The translations under genes and the position numbers were made by a program. Under the pieces are notes generated by a model. That model did no database searches and was not told the DNA's origin. It saw nothing but the letters and a program-made list of their open reading frames with translations. Source: Leifsonia sp. fls2-241-R2A-40a (GTDB taxonomy: Bacteria; Actinomycetota; Actinomycetes; Actinomycetales; Microbacteriaceae). From it: 64,000 nt of DNA. How positions within the stretch are numbered: the first letter of the stretch is position 1; every line of letters starts with the position of its first letter. This document shows, in pieces, positions 9,188-16,928 of this stretch. Location: NCBI RefSeq assembly GCF_030209575.1, contig NZ_JARVRS010000001.1:1798001-1862000 (forward strand), in the 5' to 3' direction.

Positions 9188-10266
9188 GCGGGGTCCTCGG
9201 ATGGTGTGCGGTCGGGGAGTTCGCCGAACTGGCGGACGGTGAGTCCGCGAGCCGTCGCGAGCCAGTCCGGCAGTGCGGCGGGGTCGTCCGGCGCCGTGCC
9301 GGCCACCCACGCCAGGCGCGGGCCGATGGTGGGGGCGCGGTCGTCGTCCGGGCGGCGCAGGCCGGCGATGGAGCGCAGCACGTCGTCGGGATGGACGCCC
9401 GCGTCGATCATCCCGCGGAGCTCCCGGGCGTTCACGCCGACGGCGAGGGGACCGTTCCCCAGATCGGTGCCGTACAGGATGCGCCCGCCGGCCGCGGCGA
9501 AGCGGCCGAGGTTGTCGGAGGCGATGCGGTGGTGCTCGGTCGGTTCTCCCCAGCCGTGGATGTCGAGGGTGCTGACCAAGCTCATCCTCCTATGCACGCA
9601 TTCGGCGATCAGCTCGTCGTCGAGGCGCTCGGTGAAGGGAGTGTGCGCCAGCTGGTCGGCGCCCGCGCGGACGGCCCTGGCGGTCTGGCCCGCGCCTTCG
9701 ACGTGGACGGTGACCGGCACGCCCTGCGCATGGGATTCGCTCACAATTCCGTGGAGCACCCGGTCGTCCACCGTTTCGCCGGCCGCGGTGTTGAGGGTGA
9801 CCTTGATCCGCGAGGCTCCCAGGGTTATGTTCCCCCGCACGACCAGCCGCGCCTCGCGCTCGCCGCCCACCTCCGTGGCGGAGCCCGGCGGCCCCCACCC
9901 GGCGTTGACCGGGTAGCCGCCCCGGCACGTGATGAGCGAGCCCACGATGGCGACCGAGGGCCGCGTCGGGTCGTCGGCGAGCCAGCCCGCGGCGACGGCC
10001 GGCACCCAGCCGAGGTCGATCGCGTGCGTGATCCCGCCGGTGAAGAGCGCCGCCTGGTCGGTGAGGCCGAGGTGCGTGTGGTGGTCCGTGAGCCGCGGGA
10101 AGAGGGTTCCGCCGAGGTGGACGCGGCTGCGCGCAGGCACGTCGTCGACAGGATGGAGGCGCTCGCCGTCGCTTCGGAAGGTGGTCGGTCCGAGGAAACG
10201 GCGACCGTTCCAGACGGCGTCGACGGAGAGGAAGGTCTCGGCGGCTGCCGGGTGCGGCTCGCTCAT
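9184..10266 (-). CDS. Amidohydrolase-superfamily protein between tryptophan dioxygenase and kynureninase
   Basis: A 360-residue metal-dependent hydrolase. Visible metal-site candidates are the HxH of DHHTHLG (His63/His65), His in VHVEGAGQ, His in QLAHTPF and Asp in LYGTDLGNG, the usual TIM-barrel amidohydrolase set without an obvious carboxylated Lys. It overlaps both flanking kynurenine genes by 4 bp (ATGA), so it is co-translated with them. No classical formylkynurenine formamidase (kynB type or alpha/beta hydrolase type) is in the operon. This protein is therefore a candidate for the missing N-formylkynurenine deformylation step. That function is inferred from context only. The ATG is at 10264-10266. 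Confidence 0.8.
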   Translation of the reverse strand: MSEPHPAAAETFLSVDAVWNGRRFLGPTTFRSDGERLHPVDDVPARSRVHLGGTLFPRLTDHHTHLGLTDQAALFTGGITHAIDLGWVPAVAAGWLADDPTRPSVAIVGSLITCRGGYPVNAGWGPPGSATEVGGEREARLVVRGNITLGASRIKVTLNTAAGETVDDRVLHGIVSESHAQGVPVTVHVEGAGQTARAVRAGADQLAHTPFTERLDDELIAECVHRRMSLVSTLDIHGWGEPTEHHRIASDNLGRFAAAGGRILYGTDLGNGPLAVGVNARELRGMIDAGVHPDDVLRSIAGLRRPDDDRAPTIGPRLAWVAGTAPDDPAALPDWLATARGLTVRQFGELPDRTPSEDPA

Positions 10267-11123
10267 GCGGGGGCTCCGATCTCGGTGCGCACGGCGTAGA
10301 GCTCGGGGAAGAAGGTGAGCTCGAGCGCCTTCTGCAGGAACGCCGAACCGCTCGACCCTCCGGTGCCCGTCTTCATGCCGATCGTGCGCTGAACGGTTTT
10401 CAGGTGGCGGAACCGCCAGAGCTGGAAGTTGTCCTCCAGGTCGACGAACTCTTCGCAGGCCTCGTACTCCGGCCAGTGCTCGTTCGCGTGCTCGTAGATC
10501 TCCCGGAACACGGGGACCAGCTCCGGGGTGAAGACGTGCGCCTCGGTGACGTCCCGCTCCAGGAGCGCCGTCGGCACGTCGAAGCCGGCGCGGGCGAGAT
10601 ACCGAAGGAATTCGTCGTAGATGCTCGGCGCCGCGAGCAGCTCGGCGAGCAGGGCGTGCGCTGCCGGGTCGCTCTCGAAGACGCTCAGCATGCGCCGGTT
10701 CTTGTTGCCGAGCACGAACTCGACGGCTCGGTACTGGTACGACTGGAACCCGGACGAGTTGCCGAGGAAGCCGCGGAACTCCGCGTATTCGGTCGGCGTG
10801 AGGGTGGCGAGCACCGACCACTGCTCGGTGAGCGTGCGCTGGATGTGCTTGACGCGGGCGATGCGCTTCAAGGCCGGCGACAGGTCGTCCGCCCGCAGCA
10901 GGTCGCGCGCGGACTCGAGCTCGTGCAGGACGAGCTTCAGCCAGAGCTCTGTCGTCTGGTGCTGGATGATGAACAGCAGTTCGTCGTGGTGCTCGGGCCG
11001 GCTCACCGGACGCTGGGCGCTCAGCAGCGTCTCCAGCTCCAGGTAGGAGCCGTAGGACATCCGCTCCCGGAAGTCGGTGACGATATCGGGATCGAACTCA
11101 CGGGTGTTGTCGCCGGCGGCCAT
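10263..11123 (-). CDS. kynA: Tryptophan 2,3-dioxygenase
   Basis: A 286-residue heme dioxygenase that opens the indole ring of tryptophan to give N-formylkynurenine, the first step of the operon. Family blocks are MSYGSYLELETLLSAQ, DELLFIIQHQTTELWLKL (substrate and heme pocket), FRGFLGNSSGFQSYQYR, and WRFRHLKTVQRTIGMKTGTGGSSG near the end with the proximal His. The ATG is at 11121-11123. It is first in the minus-strand operon and diverges from the phosphonate gene phnD. A possible promoter lies immediately upstream and would give a very short leader. Confidence 0.97.
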   Translation of the reverse strand: MAAGDNTREFDPDIVTDFRERMSYGSYLELETLLSAQRPVSRPEHHDELLFIIQHQTTELWLKLVLHELESARDLLRADDLSPALKRIARVKHIQRTLTEQWSVLATLTPTEYAEFRGFLGNSSGFQSYQYRAVEFVLGNKNRRMLSVFESDPAAHALLAELLAAPSIYDEFLRYLARAGFDVPTALLERDVTEAHVFTPELVPVFREIYEHANEHWPEYEACEEFVDLEDNFQLWRFRHLKTVQRTIGMKTGTGGSSGSAFLQKALELTFFPELYAVRTEIGAPA

Positions 11124-11128
11124 GCTGC

Positions 11129-11158
11129 AATTCTGCGCCGGTCGTCCGTGAAGTGCAA
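11129..11158 (-). promoter_or_regulatory. Possible kynA promoter
   Basis: On the minus strand TTGCAC (11153-11158) and AGAATT (11129-11134) are 18 bp apart, and the -10-like box ends 5 bases before the kynA ATG. If used, the message would be leaderless or nearly so. The hexamers are only moderate matches. Confidence 0.35.
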
Positions 11159-11169
11159 CACTGCGGAAC

Positions 11170-11224
11170 GTTCACGGCGGTGTAACCAGCGGTTGCCCGC
11201 GCCGTCGTCTGGCGTCCCTAGCGT
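11170..11224 (+). promoter_or_regulatory. PHO-box-like promoter of phnD
   Basis: Three consecutive 11-bp units begin GTTCACG (11170), TGTAACC (11181) and GTTGCCC (11192). This resembles the tandem 11-bp GTTCACC repeats bound by PhoP in actinobacteria. Sixteen bases after the last unit comes TAGCGT (11219-11224), a plausible -10. The promoter of phnC has the same units and the same 16-base spacing. Confidence 0.65.
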
Positions 11225-11288
11225 GCCGGTCGGAGCGCGGCAGCCCAGATGCGTCGCGCCCGAATCCCTCACCAGGAAGGTCCACCCG

Positions 11289-12221
11289 ATGAAACTCTCC
11301 CTCACCAAGACGCTCGCCGTCGGCGCGGCGCTCGTGCTCTCGCTCGGTCTCGCCGCCTGCACCGGCTCGGCCGACGCCGCCTCGACGGACGGCGCCTCCG
11401 ACTCGGCGGTGTCGTTCGCGAAGGACTCCGGCACCCTCGTCTTCGGCGTCGTCCCCGACACGGTGAACACCCAGTCGAACTACCAGCCGATCGCCGACTA
11501 CATCGCCAAGATCACCGGCAAGAAGGTCGAGTACCGCGAGTCGAGCGACTACACCGCGCTCATCCAGGCCGCGATCGCCGGTCAGATCGACGTCGCCAGC
11601 TTCTCCGGCTTCACCTACGTGACGGCCACCAACGGCGGCGCCAAGATCCAGCCGTTCGCCTCGATCATCACCAAGGAGGGCCAGGAGCCCGGCTACTTCT
11701 CCGAGGCGATCGTTCCGGCGAACTCGAAGATCACCAAGCTGGAGGACTTCAAGGGAAAGAAGGTCTGCTTCGTCGACCCGAGCTCGACCTCCGGCTACCT
11801 CTTCCCGACCTACAACCTGATCAAGGCCGGCATCGACCCGGAGAAGGACATCACACCGGTCTTCGCGGGCAAGCACGACGCATCGGCGCTGAAGGTCTCG
11901 CAGGGCGCCGAGTGCGACGCCGGGTTCGCCGAGGACTCCGCCGTCGACGCCCAGTCGGGCCTCAAGGTCGTCGCCAAGACGATGGTCCCCGGCGCGCCGA
12001 TGGTCTTCTCGACCACGCTGCCGGACGACGTCAAGAAGACGCTGACCGACAAGCTGTCCACGGTCACGATCGCGGACATCCAGAAGGCGGGCATCAAGGA
12101 CGCCGACTCCGACGGGTTCAAGGCGACGTTCGCCGCCTTCAGCCCGGTCGACGACAAGTACTACGACCAGATCCGCGACATCTGCAAGGTCACCAAGGCC
12201 ACGCAGTGCGAGGCCAAGTGA
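11289..12221 (+). CDS. phnD: Phosphonate ABC transporter substrate-binding lipoprotein PhnD
   Basis: A 310-residue solute-binding protein of the phosphate/phosphite/phosphonate class. The signal peptide ends in a lipobox (SLGLAAC, lipidated Cys24). The body has LVFGVVPDTVNTQSNYQPIAD, then KKVEYRESSDYTALIQAAIAGQIDVASF and GKKVCFVDPSSTSGYLFP, which are signatures of the family ligand pocket. The ATG at 11289 has AGGAAGG ten bases upstream; the open frame further upstream is antisense to kynA. It is followed after a hairpin by phnC and a double phnE. It probably binds aminophosphonates, given the catabolic genes downstream. Confidence 0.93.
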   Translation: MKLSLTKTLAVGAALVLSLGLAACTGSADAASTDGASDSAVSFAKDSGTLVFGVVPDTVNTQSNYQPIADYIAKITGKKVEYRESSDYTALIQAAIAGQIDVASFSGFTYVTATNGGAKIQPFASIITKEGQEPGYFSEAIVPANSKITKLEDFKGKKVCFVDPSSTSGYLFPTYNLIKAGIDPEKDITPVFAGKHDASALKVSQGAECDAGFAEDSAVDAQSGLKVVAKTMVPGAPMVFSTTLPDDVKKTLTDKLSTVTIADIQKAGIKDADSDGFKATFAAFSPVDDKYYDQIRDICKVTKATQCEAK

Positions 12222-12244
12222 CGGCCTGACCGGCCGCACTCAGG

Positions 12245-12273
12245 CCGCCCGTCCCGGATTCCGGGGCGGGCGG
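12245..12273 (+). terminator. GC-rich hairpin between phnD and phnC
   Basis: A 13-bp stem (12245-12257 with 12261-12273, one G-U pair) with a 3-base loop, 24 bp after the phnD stop and without a U-run. It could be a partial terminator or an mRNA end that stabilises the abundant binding-protein message ahead of phnC, which has its own promoter. Confidence 0.5.
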
Positions 12274-12337
12274 TCCGTCGTTCGGCGGACTGCGCAGGGC
12301 CGGCCGTGTACCCCGGAACACCCGCCGTCCGTCCCCC

Positions 12338-12392
12338 GTTCACCCCCGCTTTACCGCGAGTTGCGCCCTCCGTCGCACCCGGCTCCTAGCCT
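12338..12392 (+). promoter_or_regulatory. PHO-box-like promoter of phnC
   Basis: Three consecutive 11-bp units begin GTTCACC (12338), CTTTACC (12349) and GTTGCGC (12360). Sixteen bases after the last unit comes TAGCCT (12387-12392). The first unit is a perfect match to the actinobacterial PHO-box core GTTCACC. The arrangement matches the phnD promoter base for base in spacing. Confidence 0.7.
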
Positions 12393-12425
12393 GACTGGAC
12401 GTTGTCTCTCGAGCGATGAGGAACC

Positions 12426-13244
12426 ATGTCCGACACTTCACGCGCAATCGAGGTCACCGGTGTGACCAAGCGGTTCGCCGAGACCACCGCGCTCGACGAC
12501 GTGAGCCTGACGGTCGCCCGCGGCGAGATCGTCGTGCTCCTCGGACTCTCCGGTTCCGGCAAGTCGACCCTGCTCCGTCACCTGGACGGACTGGAGCTTC
12601 CGACCAGCGGCGACGTGCGCGTCCTCGGCCAGTCGGTGCCGGGCCTCCGCGGGCGGGGGTTGCGCGCGCTGCGCTCCCGCGTCGGATTCATCTTCCAGCA
12701 GTTCGAGCTCGTCGGTCCGCTCTCCGTGCTGGAGAACGTCCTGACCGGCGCCCTCGCGACCCTGCGCGGTCCGCGGCTCGGTGTGTTCAGCTACCCGGCT
12801 TCTCTTCGCCGCCGCGCGCAGGCCCACCTGGAGCGGGTGGGACTCGCCGACAAGGCCTACCAGCGTGCCGACACGCTCTCCGGCGGTCAGCAGCAGCGCG
12901 TCGCGATCGCGCGCGCCCTGATGCAGGAGCCGGAGGTGCTGCTCGCGGACGAGCCCGTCGCCTCCCTGGACCCGGAGTCGAGCGAGCAGGTCATGAACCT
13001 CATCCGCGAGATCGCTCTGGATGACGGACTCACCGTGGTGTGCAGCCTCCACCAGGTGGATCTCGCGCTCGGCTGGGGCGACCGCATCGTCGGGCTCCGG
13101 CACGGCAGTGTCGTGCTGGATACGCCCACCTCCGGGCTGGACAAGGCGCAGGTCATGGAGATCTACGGTCGCGTCGCGACCACCACGAGCGAGCTGGCCG
13201 CCATCGCGACCGAGCTCGTCGATGTTCCCGTGCAGCCCGCCTGA
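12426..13244 (+). CDS. phnC: Phosphonate ABC transporter ATP-binding protein PhnC
   Basis: A 272-residue ABC ATPase that energises phosphonate import. Walker A is GLSGSGKST (about residues 40-48), Q-loop FIFQQFELVG, signature LSGGQQQR, Walker B VLLADEPVASLD and the switch His in CSLHQVD. FQQFELV and the DDGLTVVCSLHQVDLAL block match PhnC rather than general amino-acid ATPases. The ATG at 12426 has GAGGA upstream. The stop shares one base with the phnE start (TGATG), so transporter subunits are translationally coupled. Confidence 0.95.
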   Translation: MSDTSRAIEVTGVTKRFAETTALDDVSLTVARGEIVVLLGLSGSGKSTLLRHLDGLELPTSGDVRVLGQSVPGLRGRGLRALRSRVGFIFQQFELVGPLSVLENVLTGALATLRGPRLGVFSYPASLRRRAQAHLERVGLADKAYQRADTLSGGQQQRVAIARALMQEPEVLLADEPVASLDPESSEQVMNLIREIALDDGLTVVCSLHQVDLALGWGDRIVGLRHGSVVLDTPTSGLDKAQVMEIYGRVATTTSELAAIATELVDVPVQPA

Positions 13245-14833
13245 TGGTCACCGTCCCCGTCGCGGCGCGCGCCGGCGTCGCGCGTCCCCGCCCGTCCGGC
13301 TCGCGGATCGCGGCCGTCGCCGTCCTGCTCGCCCTGCTGGGCTTGGGAATCGGGGCCTTCCCGATCCTCGGGCTGAGCTTCCAGACCTTCGAGCGCAGCC
13401 TCCCGCACGCCGAGGCGTTCCTCGAGCGCGCGTTCCCGCTGCGCTTCCCGCCGCCCGAGGTGCTCTGGCCGGCGATCGGCGAGACGCTCGGGATGGTGAT
13501 CCTCGGCACCCTGCTCGCCGCCCTGCTCTCGTTGCCGGTCGCCTGCATCGCGGCGGCCAACACGACGCCGCATCGCAGCCTGCAGTGGCTCGGCCGCGGC
13601 ATCACCGTGGCGACCCGGTCCATCCCGGATGTGGTACTCGCCATGATCTTCGCCGTCATGTTCACGCTCGGCACGCTTCCCGGCATCCTGGCCATCGGCA
13701 TCCATTCGATCGGCATGATCTCGAAGCTGTTCGCCGACGCGATCGAGCAGATCGACGAAGGTCCACGGCTGGCGATCCGTGCCGCGGGCGGCAGCCGGTC
13801 GCAGGAGTTCCTGTCCGGCGTGCTGCCGCAGGTGGCCCCGAGCTGGGTGGCGACCGTGCTCCACCGCAACGACATCAATCTGCGCGGGTCGATCATCCTC
13901 GGCTACGTCGGTGTCGCGGGGCTCGGCTACGAACTGTGGCGCGCGCTGGCGACCCTGGACTACCGCACCGCGATCGCGCTGGCGTTCGTGATGTTCGCCC
14001 TCTGTGTGGTGATGGAGGTCGTCTCGTCCAGCATCCGCCGGGTCATGCTCGGCGGCGGCCCGGCGCGCACGCGGGCGCAGCGCCGGGTGCGCAACACGGC
14101 GACCGTCGCGGTGCTGGCCGTGGTGGTGCTCGGTTCGTTCTGGATCGCGCAGATCCACTGGGGCGACTTCCTGACCTTCTGGCGCAACCTCGGCCTCATC
14201 CGGCTGTGGCCGCCGACGTTCCAGCCGTACACGGTCGAGCAGATCGCGGTGGCCATGCGCGACACCGTGCTGATCGCGCTCGCGGCGACCGTCGTCAGCC
14301 TGGTGTTCTCCCTGGCCATCGGCTCGCTGGCTGCGCGGAACGTCGCGCCCGGCCCGGTCACCCGCAACGGTTTCCGGACGCTGCTCGTCGCCATCCGCGG
14401 CGTCCCGGAGCTGGTGCTCGCCATCGTGCTCATCATCATCACCGGGCTCGGGCCGACGGCGGCGGTCGTGGCGCTCGCGTTCGGCGGCGTCGGGCTCCTG
14501 GGCAAGCTGTTCGCCGACTCCATCGAGGAGGTCCCGGCCGGTCCGCAGCGCGCGCTCACCGCCGTCGGCGCCCGCCGCCTGCAGGTGTACTCGGCCGCGA
14601 CCGTTCCGCCGAGCGTCCCGGCGTTCGTCGGGCACAGCTTCTACCTCTTCGACAGCAACATCCGCGCGGCGACCGTGCTCGGCGTGGTCGGCAGCGGCGG
14701 GATCGGGTTCTACCTCAACAACGCGGCCCGGGTCTCCGCCTACAACGAGGTCTTCGCGTTCGTGCTCGTGATCATGGCGACGGTCTTCGTCGTCGAAGGA
14801 CTCGCCGTGTGGATGCGGCGGGCGCTGCGCTGA
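13244..14833 (+). CDS. phnE: Phosphonate ABC transporter permease, two PhnE modules fused
   Basis: A 529-residue membrane protein made of two PhnE-like permease modules in tandem (about residues 1-270 and 290-529). Each has its own ATPase-contact loop: LAIRAAGGSRSQEF in the first and ALTAVGARRLQVYS in the second. Each also has the family phrase (NDINLRGSIILGYVGVAGLGYEL; FDSNIRAATVLGVVGSGGIGFY). Many systems encode two separate PhnE proteins. Here one chain supplies both halves of the channel. The start overlaps the phnC stop by one base. Twenty bases downstream the FAD oxidase gene begins. Confidence 0.92.
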   Translation: MVTVPVAARAGVARPRPSGSRIAAVAVLLALLGLGIGAFPILGLSFQTFERSLPHAEAFLERAFPLRFPPPEVLWPAIGETLGMVILGTLLAALLSLPVACIAAANTTPHRSLQWLGRGITVATRSIPDVVLAMIFAVMFTLGTLPGILAIGIHSIGMISKLFADAIEQIDEGPRLAIRAAGGSRSQEFLSGVLPQVAPSWVATVLHRNDINLRGSIILGYVGVAGLGYELWRALATLDYRTAIALAFVMFALCVVMEVVSSSIRRVMLGGGPARTRAQRRVRNTATVAVLAVVVLGSFWIAQIHWGDFLTFWRNLGLIRLWPPTFQPYTVEQIAVAMRDTVLIALAATVVSLVFSLAIGSLAARNVAPGPVTRNGFRTLLVAIRGVPELVLAIVLIIITGLGPTAAVVALAFGGVGLLGKLFADSIEEVPAGPQRALTAVGARRLQVYSAATVPPSVPAFVGHSFYLFDSNIRAATVLGVVGSGGIGFYLNNAARVSAYNEVFAFVLVIMATVFVVEGLAVWMRRALR

Positions 14834-14853
14834 CAGGAACAGGGAGGCATCGG

Positions 14854-16011
14854 ATGGGCAGGCACTACGATCTCGCGGTGGTCGGCGCAGGCATCGTCGG
14901 TCTCGGCCATGCCGTGGCCGCCCTGCGTCGCGGGTTGACGGTCGCGGTCGTCGACCGGGCCTCGAGCGTCAACGGCGCCTCGGTCCGCAACTTCGGGCAC
15001 CTCTGCATCACCGGGCAGGAGGGCGAGGCGCGCGCCTACGCCGAGCTGGCCCGCGAGCTGTGGCTGACCCTCGCGCCCGAGGCGGGCTTCTGGCTGCGCG
15101 AATCGGGCACGGTCGTCGTGGCCCGGGCGGACGACGAGCTCGCCGTGCTGGAGGAGTTCCGGGAGCGCCGAGGCGGTCACGGTGTGCGCATCCTGACGCC
15201 GGCGGAGGCCCGCGAGCGGGTCCCCGTCGCGGACGGGGTGGCACTCGGCGGCGCCTTCCTTCCGTCGGACCTGCAGGTGGACCCGCGCGAGGCCGCGGTC
15301 GCGATCATGCGGTGGCTGGATGCGCACGGTGTCGACTTCTTCTGGCAGACCGCCGTCGTGGGCGTCGAGACCGGGACCGTGCACACCACCCGCGGCCGCG
15401 TGGCGGCGGACACGGTCGTCGTCGCGGTGAACCACGACGTCGACCAGCTGTTCCCGGGCATCGCGGAGGCGCACGGCATCCAGCGCTGCGGGCTCGACAT
15501 GATGCTCGTCGAGGCCGCGCTCGACCAGCCGCTGTCCGCGCCGCTCCTCACCGGCTGGTCGCTGGTCCGGTACGCCGGGTTCGCGCACACTCCGAGCGCG
15601 GCGGCCCTCCGTGAGCGGCTCGCTGCCGAGCAGCCGGCGCTCGCCGCGATGGATGTGAACCAGATGTACACGCAGCGGCCCGACGGCACCCTGGTGGTCG
15701 GGGACACGCACTACCGCGGCGCCGACGTGACGCCGTTCCAGCCGGAGGAGGCCTTCGCGCTGCTGCTGGAGCAGACGCGCGAGCTGTTCGGAGTGAGCGA
15801 GCTGCGGGTCCGTGAGCGCTGGCAGGGCGTCTACGCCTCCGCGCCGGAGGAGTTCCTCGTCGCTGCGCCCGCCCCGGACGTCCGCGTCGTCTCGGTCACC
15901 ACCGGCATCGGCATGACGACAGGGCTCGGCCTCGCCGACCGGGTCGTCGACGAGCTGTTCTCGGGGGCTCCCGGCTCCCTTCTTCCCGCAGGCGCCGCTC
16001 GCGCCCGCTAG
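14854..16011 (+). CDS. FAD-dependent aminophosphonate oxidase-like protein (TIGR03364 type)
   Basis: A 385-residue flavoprotein of the D-amino-acid-oxidase group. The FAD-binding GxGxxG is in VVGAGIVG (residues 9-16), followed by NGASVRNFGHLCITGQ, a block characteristic of the TIGR03364 clade, and a late FAD contact TTGIGMTTGLGLAD. That clade is found beside phosphonatase-like hydrolases and phosphonate transporters. It is thought to deaminate 2-aminoethylphosphonate analogues, for example hydroxylated or N-methylated forms. The ATG at 14854 follows AGGGAGG. The next gene is the matching hydrolase, 26 bp downstream. The exact substrate is not visible from sequence. Confidence 0.85.
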   Translation: MGRHYDLAVVGAGIVGLGHAVAALRRGLTVAVVDRASSVNGASVRNFGHLCITGQEGEARAYAELARELWLTLAPEAGFWLRESGTVVVARADDELAVLEEFRERRGGHGVRILTPAEARERVPVADGVALGGAFLPSDLQVDPREAAVAIMRWLDAHGVDFFWQTAVVGVETGTVHTTRGRVAADTVVVAVNHDVDQLFPGIAEAHGIQRCGLDMMLVEAALDQPLSAPLLTGWSLVRYAGFAHTPSAAALRERLAAEQPALAAMDVNQMYTQRPDGTLVVGDTHYRGADVTPFQPEEAFALLLEQTRELFGVSELRVRERWQGVYASAPEEFLVAAPAPDVRVVSVTTGIGMTTGLGLADRVVDELFSGAPGSLLPAGAARAR

Positions 16012-16037
16012 TCCCGACCGCAACGAAAGGCACCATC

Positions 16038-16928
16038 ATGACCCCTGACGGACGCATCACCAGCGAATTCGACGACGTGACCGTCGTCTCCGGACCGGCG
16101 GCGACGGCCGCCCCCGCGGGCGCGGACGGCGACGTGGACTGGGACGAGTTCGACGTCGTCGAGGACGCCCTGGACCGCGAGGACGACGCCGACGACCGCG
16201 ACGAGGACGACCTCGCCGATCTGGAACTCGTCGTGCTCGACCTGGCCGGCACGACCGTCGTCGACGACGGACTGGTCGAGCGCGCGTTCGAGCGCGCCGC
16301 CGAGGTGGCGGGCATCGGCGAGACGCCTGACGACCGCGCCGCCGCGCTCGCCTTCGTGCGCGACACCATGGGCCAGTCGAAGATCGCCGTGTTCCGCTCG
16401 CTGACCGGCGACGAGGACCAGGCGCAGCATGCGAACGCCGTCTTCGAGTCCGCCTACGCGGAGCTCGCGGCCAGCGAGGGGCTGCGCGCTGTCCCCGGTG
16501 CCGAGGAGCTGATCCGCCGCCTGCGCAGCTCCGGGGTCAAGGTGGCGCTCACGACGGGCTTCTCGCGGACGACGCAGGATGCGGTCCTCGACGCCCTCGG
16601 ATGGCGCGACCTGGCGGATGTGACGCTGAGCCCGGCCGAGGCGGGCCGCGGCCGGCCGTTCCCCGACCTGCCGCTGACGGCGCTCCTGCGCACGGGTGCA
16701 TCCAGCGTGGAGGGGATGGTCGTGGTGGGCGACACCGCCAGCGACATCGCCTCGGGGATCGCCGCCGGCGCGGGTCTGGTCGTCGGCGTCCTCACCGGCG
16801 CGCACGACGAGCAGACGCTGCTGGACGCCGGGGCGGATGCGGTGCTGCCGAGCGTCGCCGACCTGCCCGAGCTGCTCGGTTTCGAGGTTCCGGCGGACGA
16901 CGCCGCGGAGGGGTCCGGCACCCGGTGA
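16038..16928 (+). CDS. Phosphonatase-like HAD hydrolase (TIGR03351 type) with acidic N-terminal extension
   Basis: A 296-residue HAD protein. The nucleophile motif is DLAGTTV (Asp68), with Ala in place of the second Asp, as in phosphonoacetaldehyde hydrolase PhnX. GQSKIAVFRSL, TTGFSRTTQDAVL (motif II Thr region) and MVVVGDTASDIASGIAAGAG (motif IV) follow. Members of this type accompany phosphonate oxidases and probably cleave a phosphonoacetaldehyde analogue. Residues 1-62 precede the HAD fold and are very acidic (19 Asp/Glu in residues 30-61). The ATG at 16038 is well supported by GAAAGG seven bases upstream, so the extension is likely real. The stop overlaps the next gene's GTG by 4 bp. Confidence 0.88.
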   Translation: MTPDGRITSEFDDVTVVSGPAATAAPAGADGDVDWDEFDVVEDALDREDDADDRDEDDLADLELVVLDLAGTTVVDDGLVERAFERAAEVAGIGETPDDRAAALAFVRDTMGQSKIAVFRSLTGDEDQAQHANAVFESAYAELAASEGLRAVPGAEELIRRLRSSGVKVALTTGFSRTTQDAVLDALGWRDLADVTLSPAEAGRGRPFPDLPLTALLRTGASSVEGMVVVGDTASDIASGIAAGAGLVVGVLTGAHDEQTLLDAGADAVLPSVADLPELLGFEVPADDAAEGSGTR

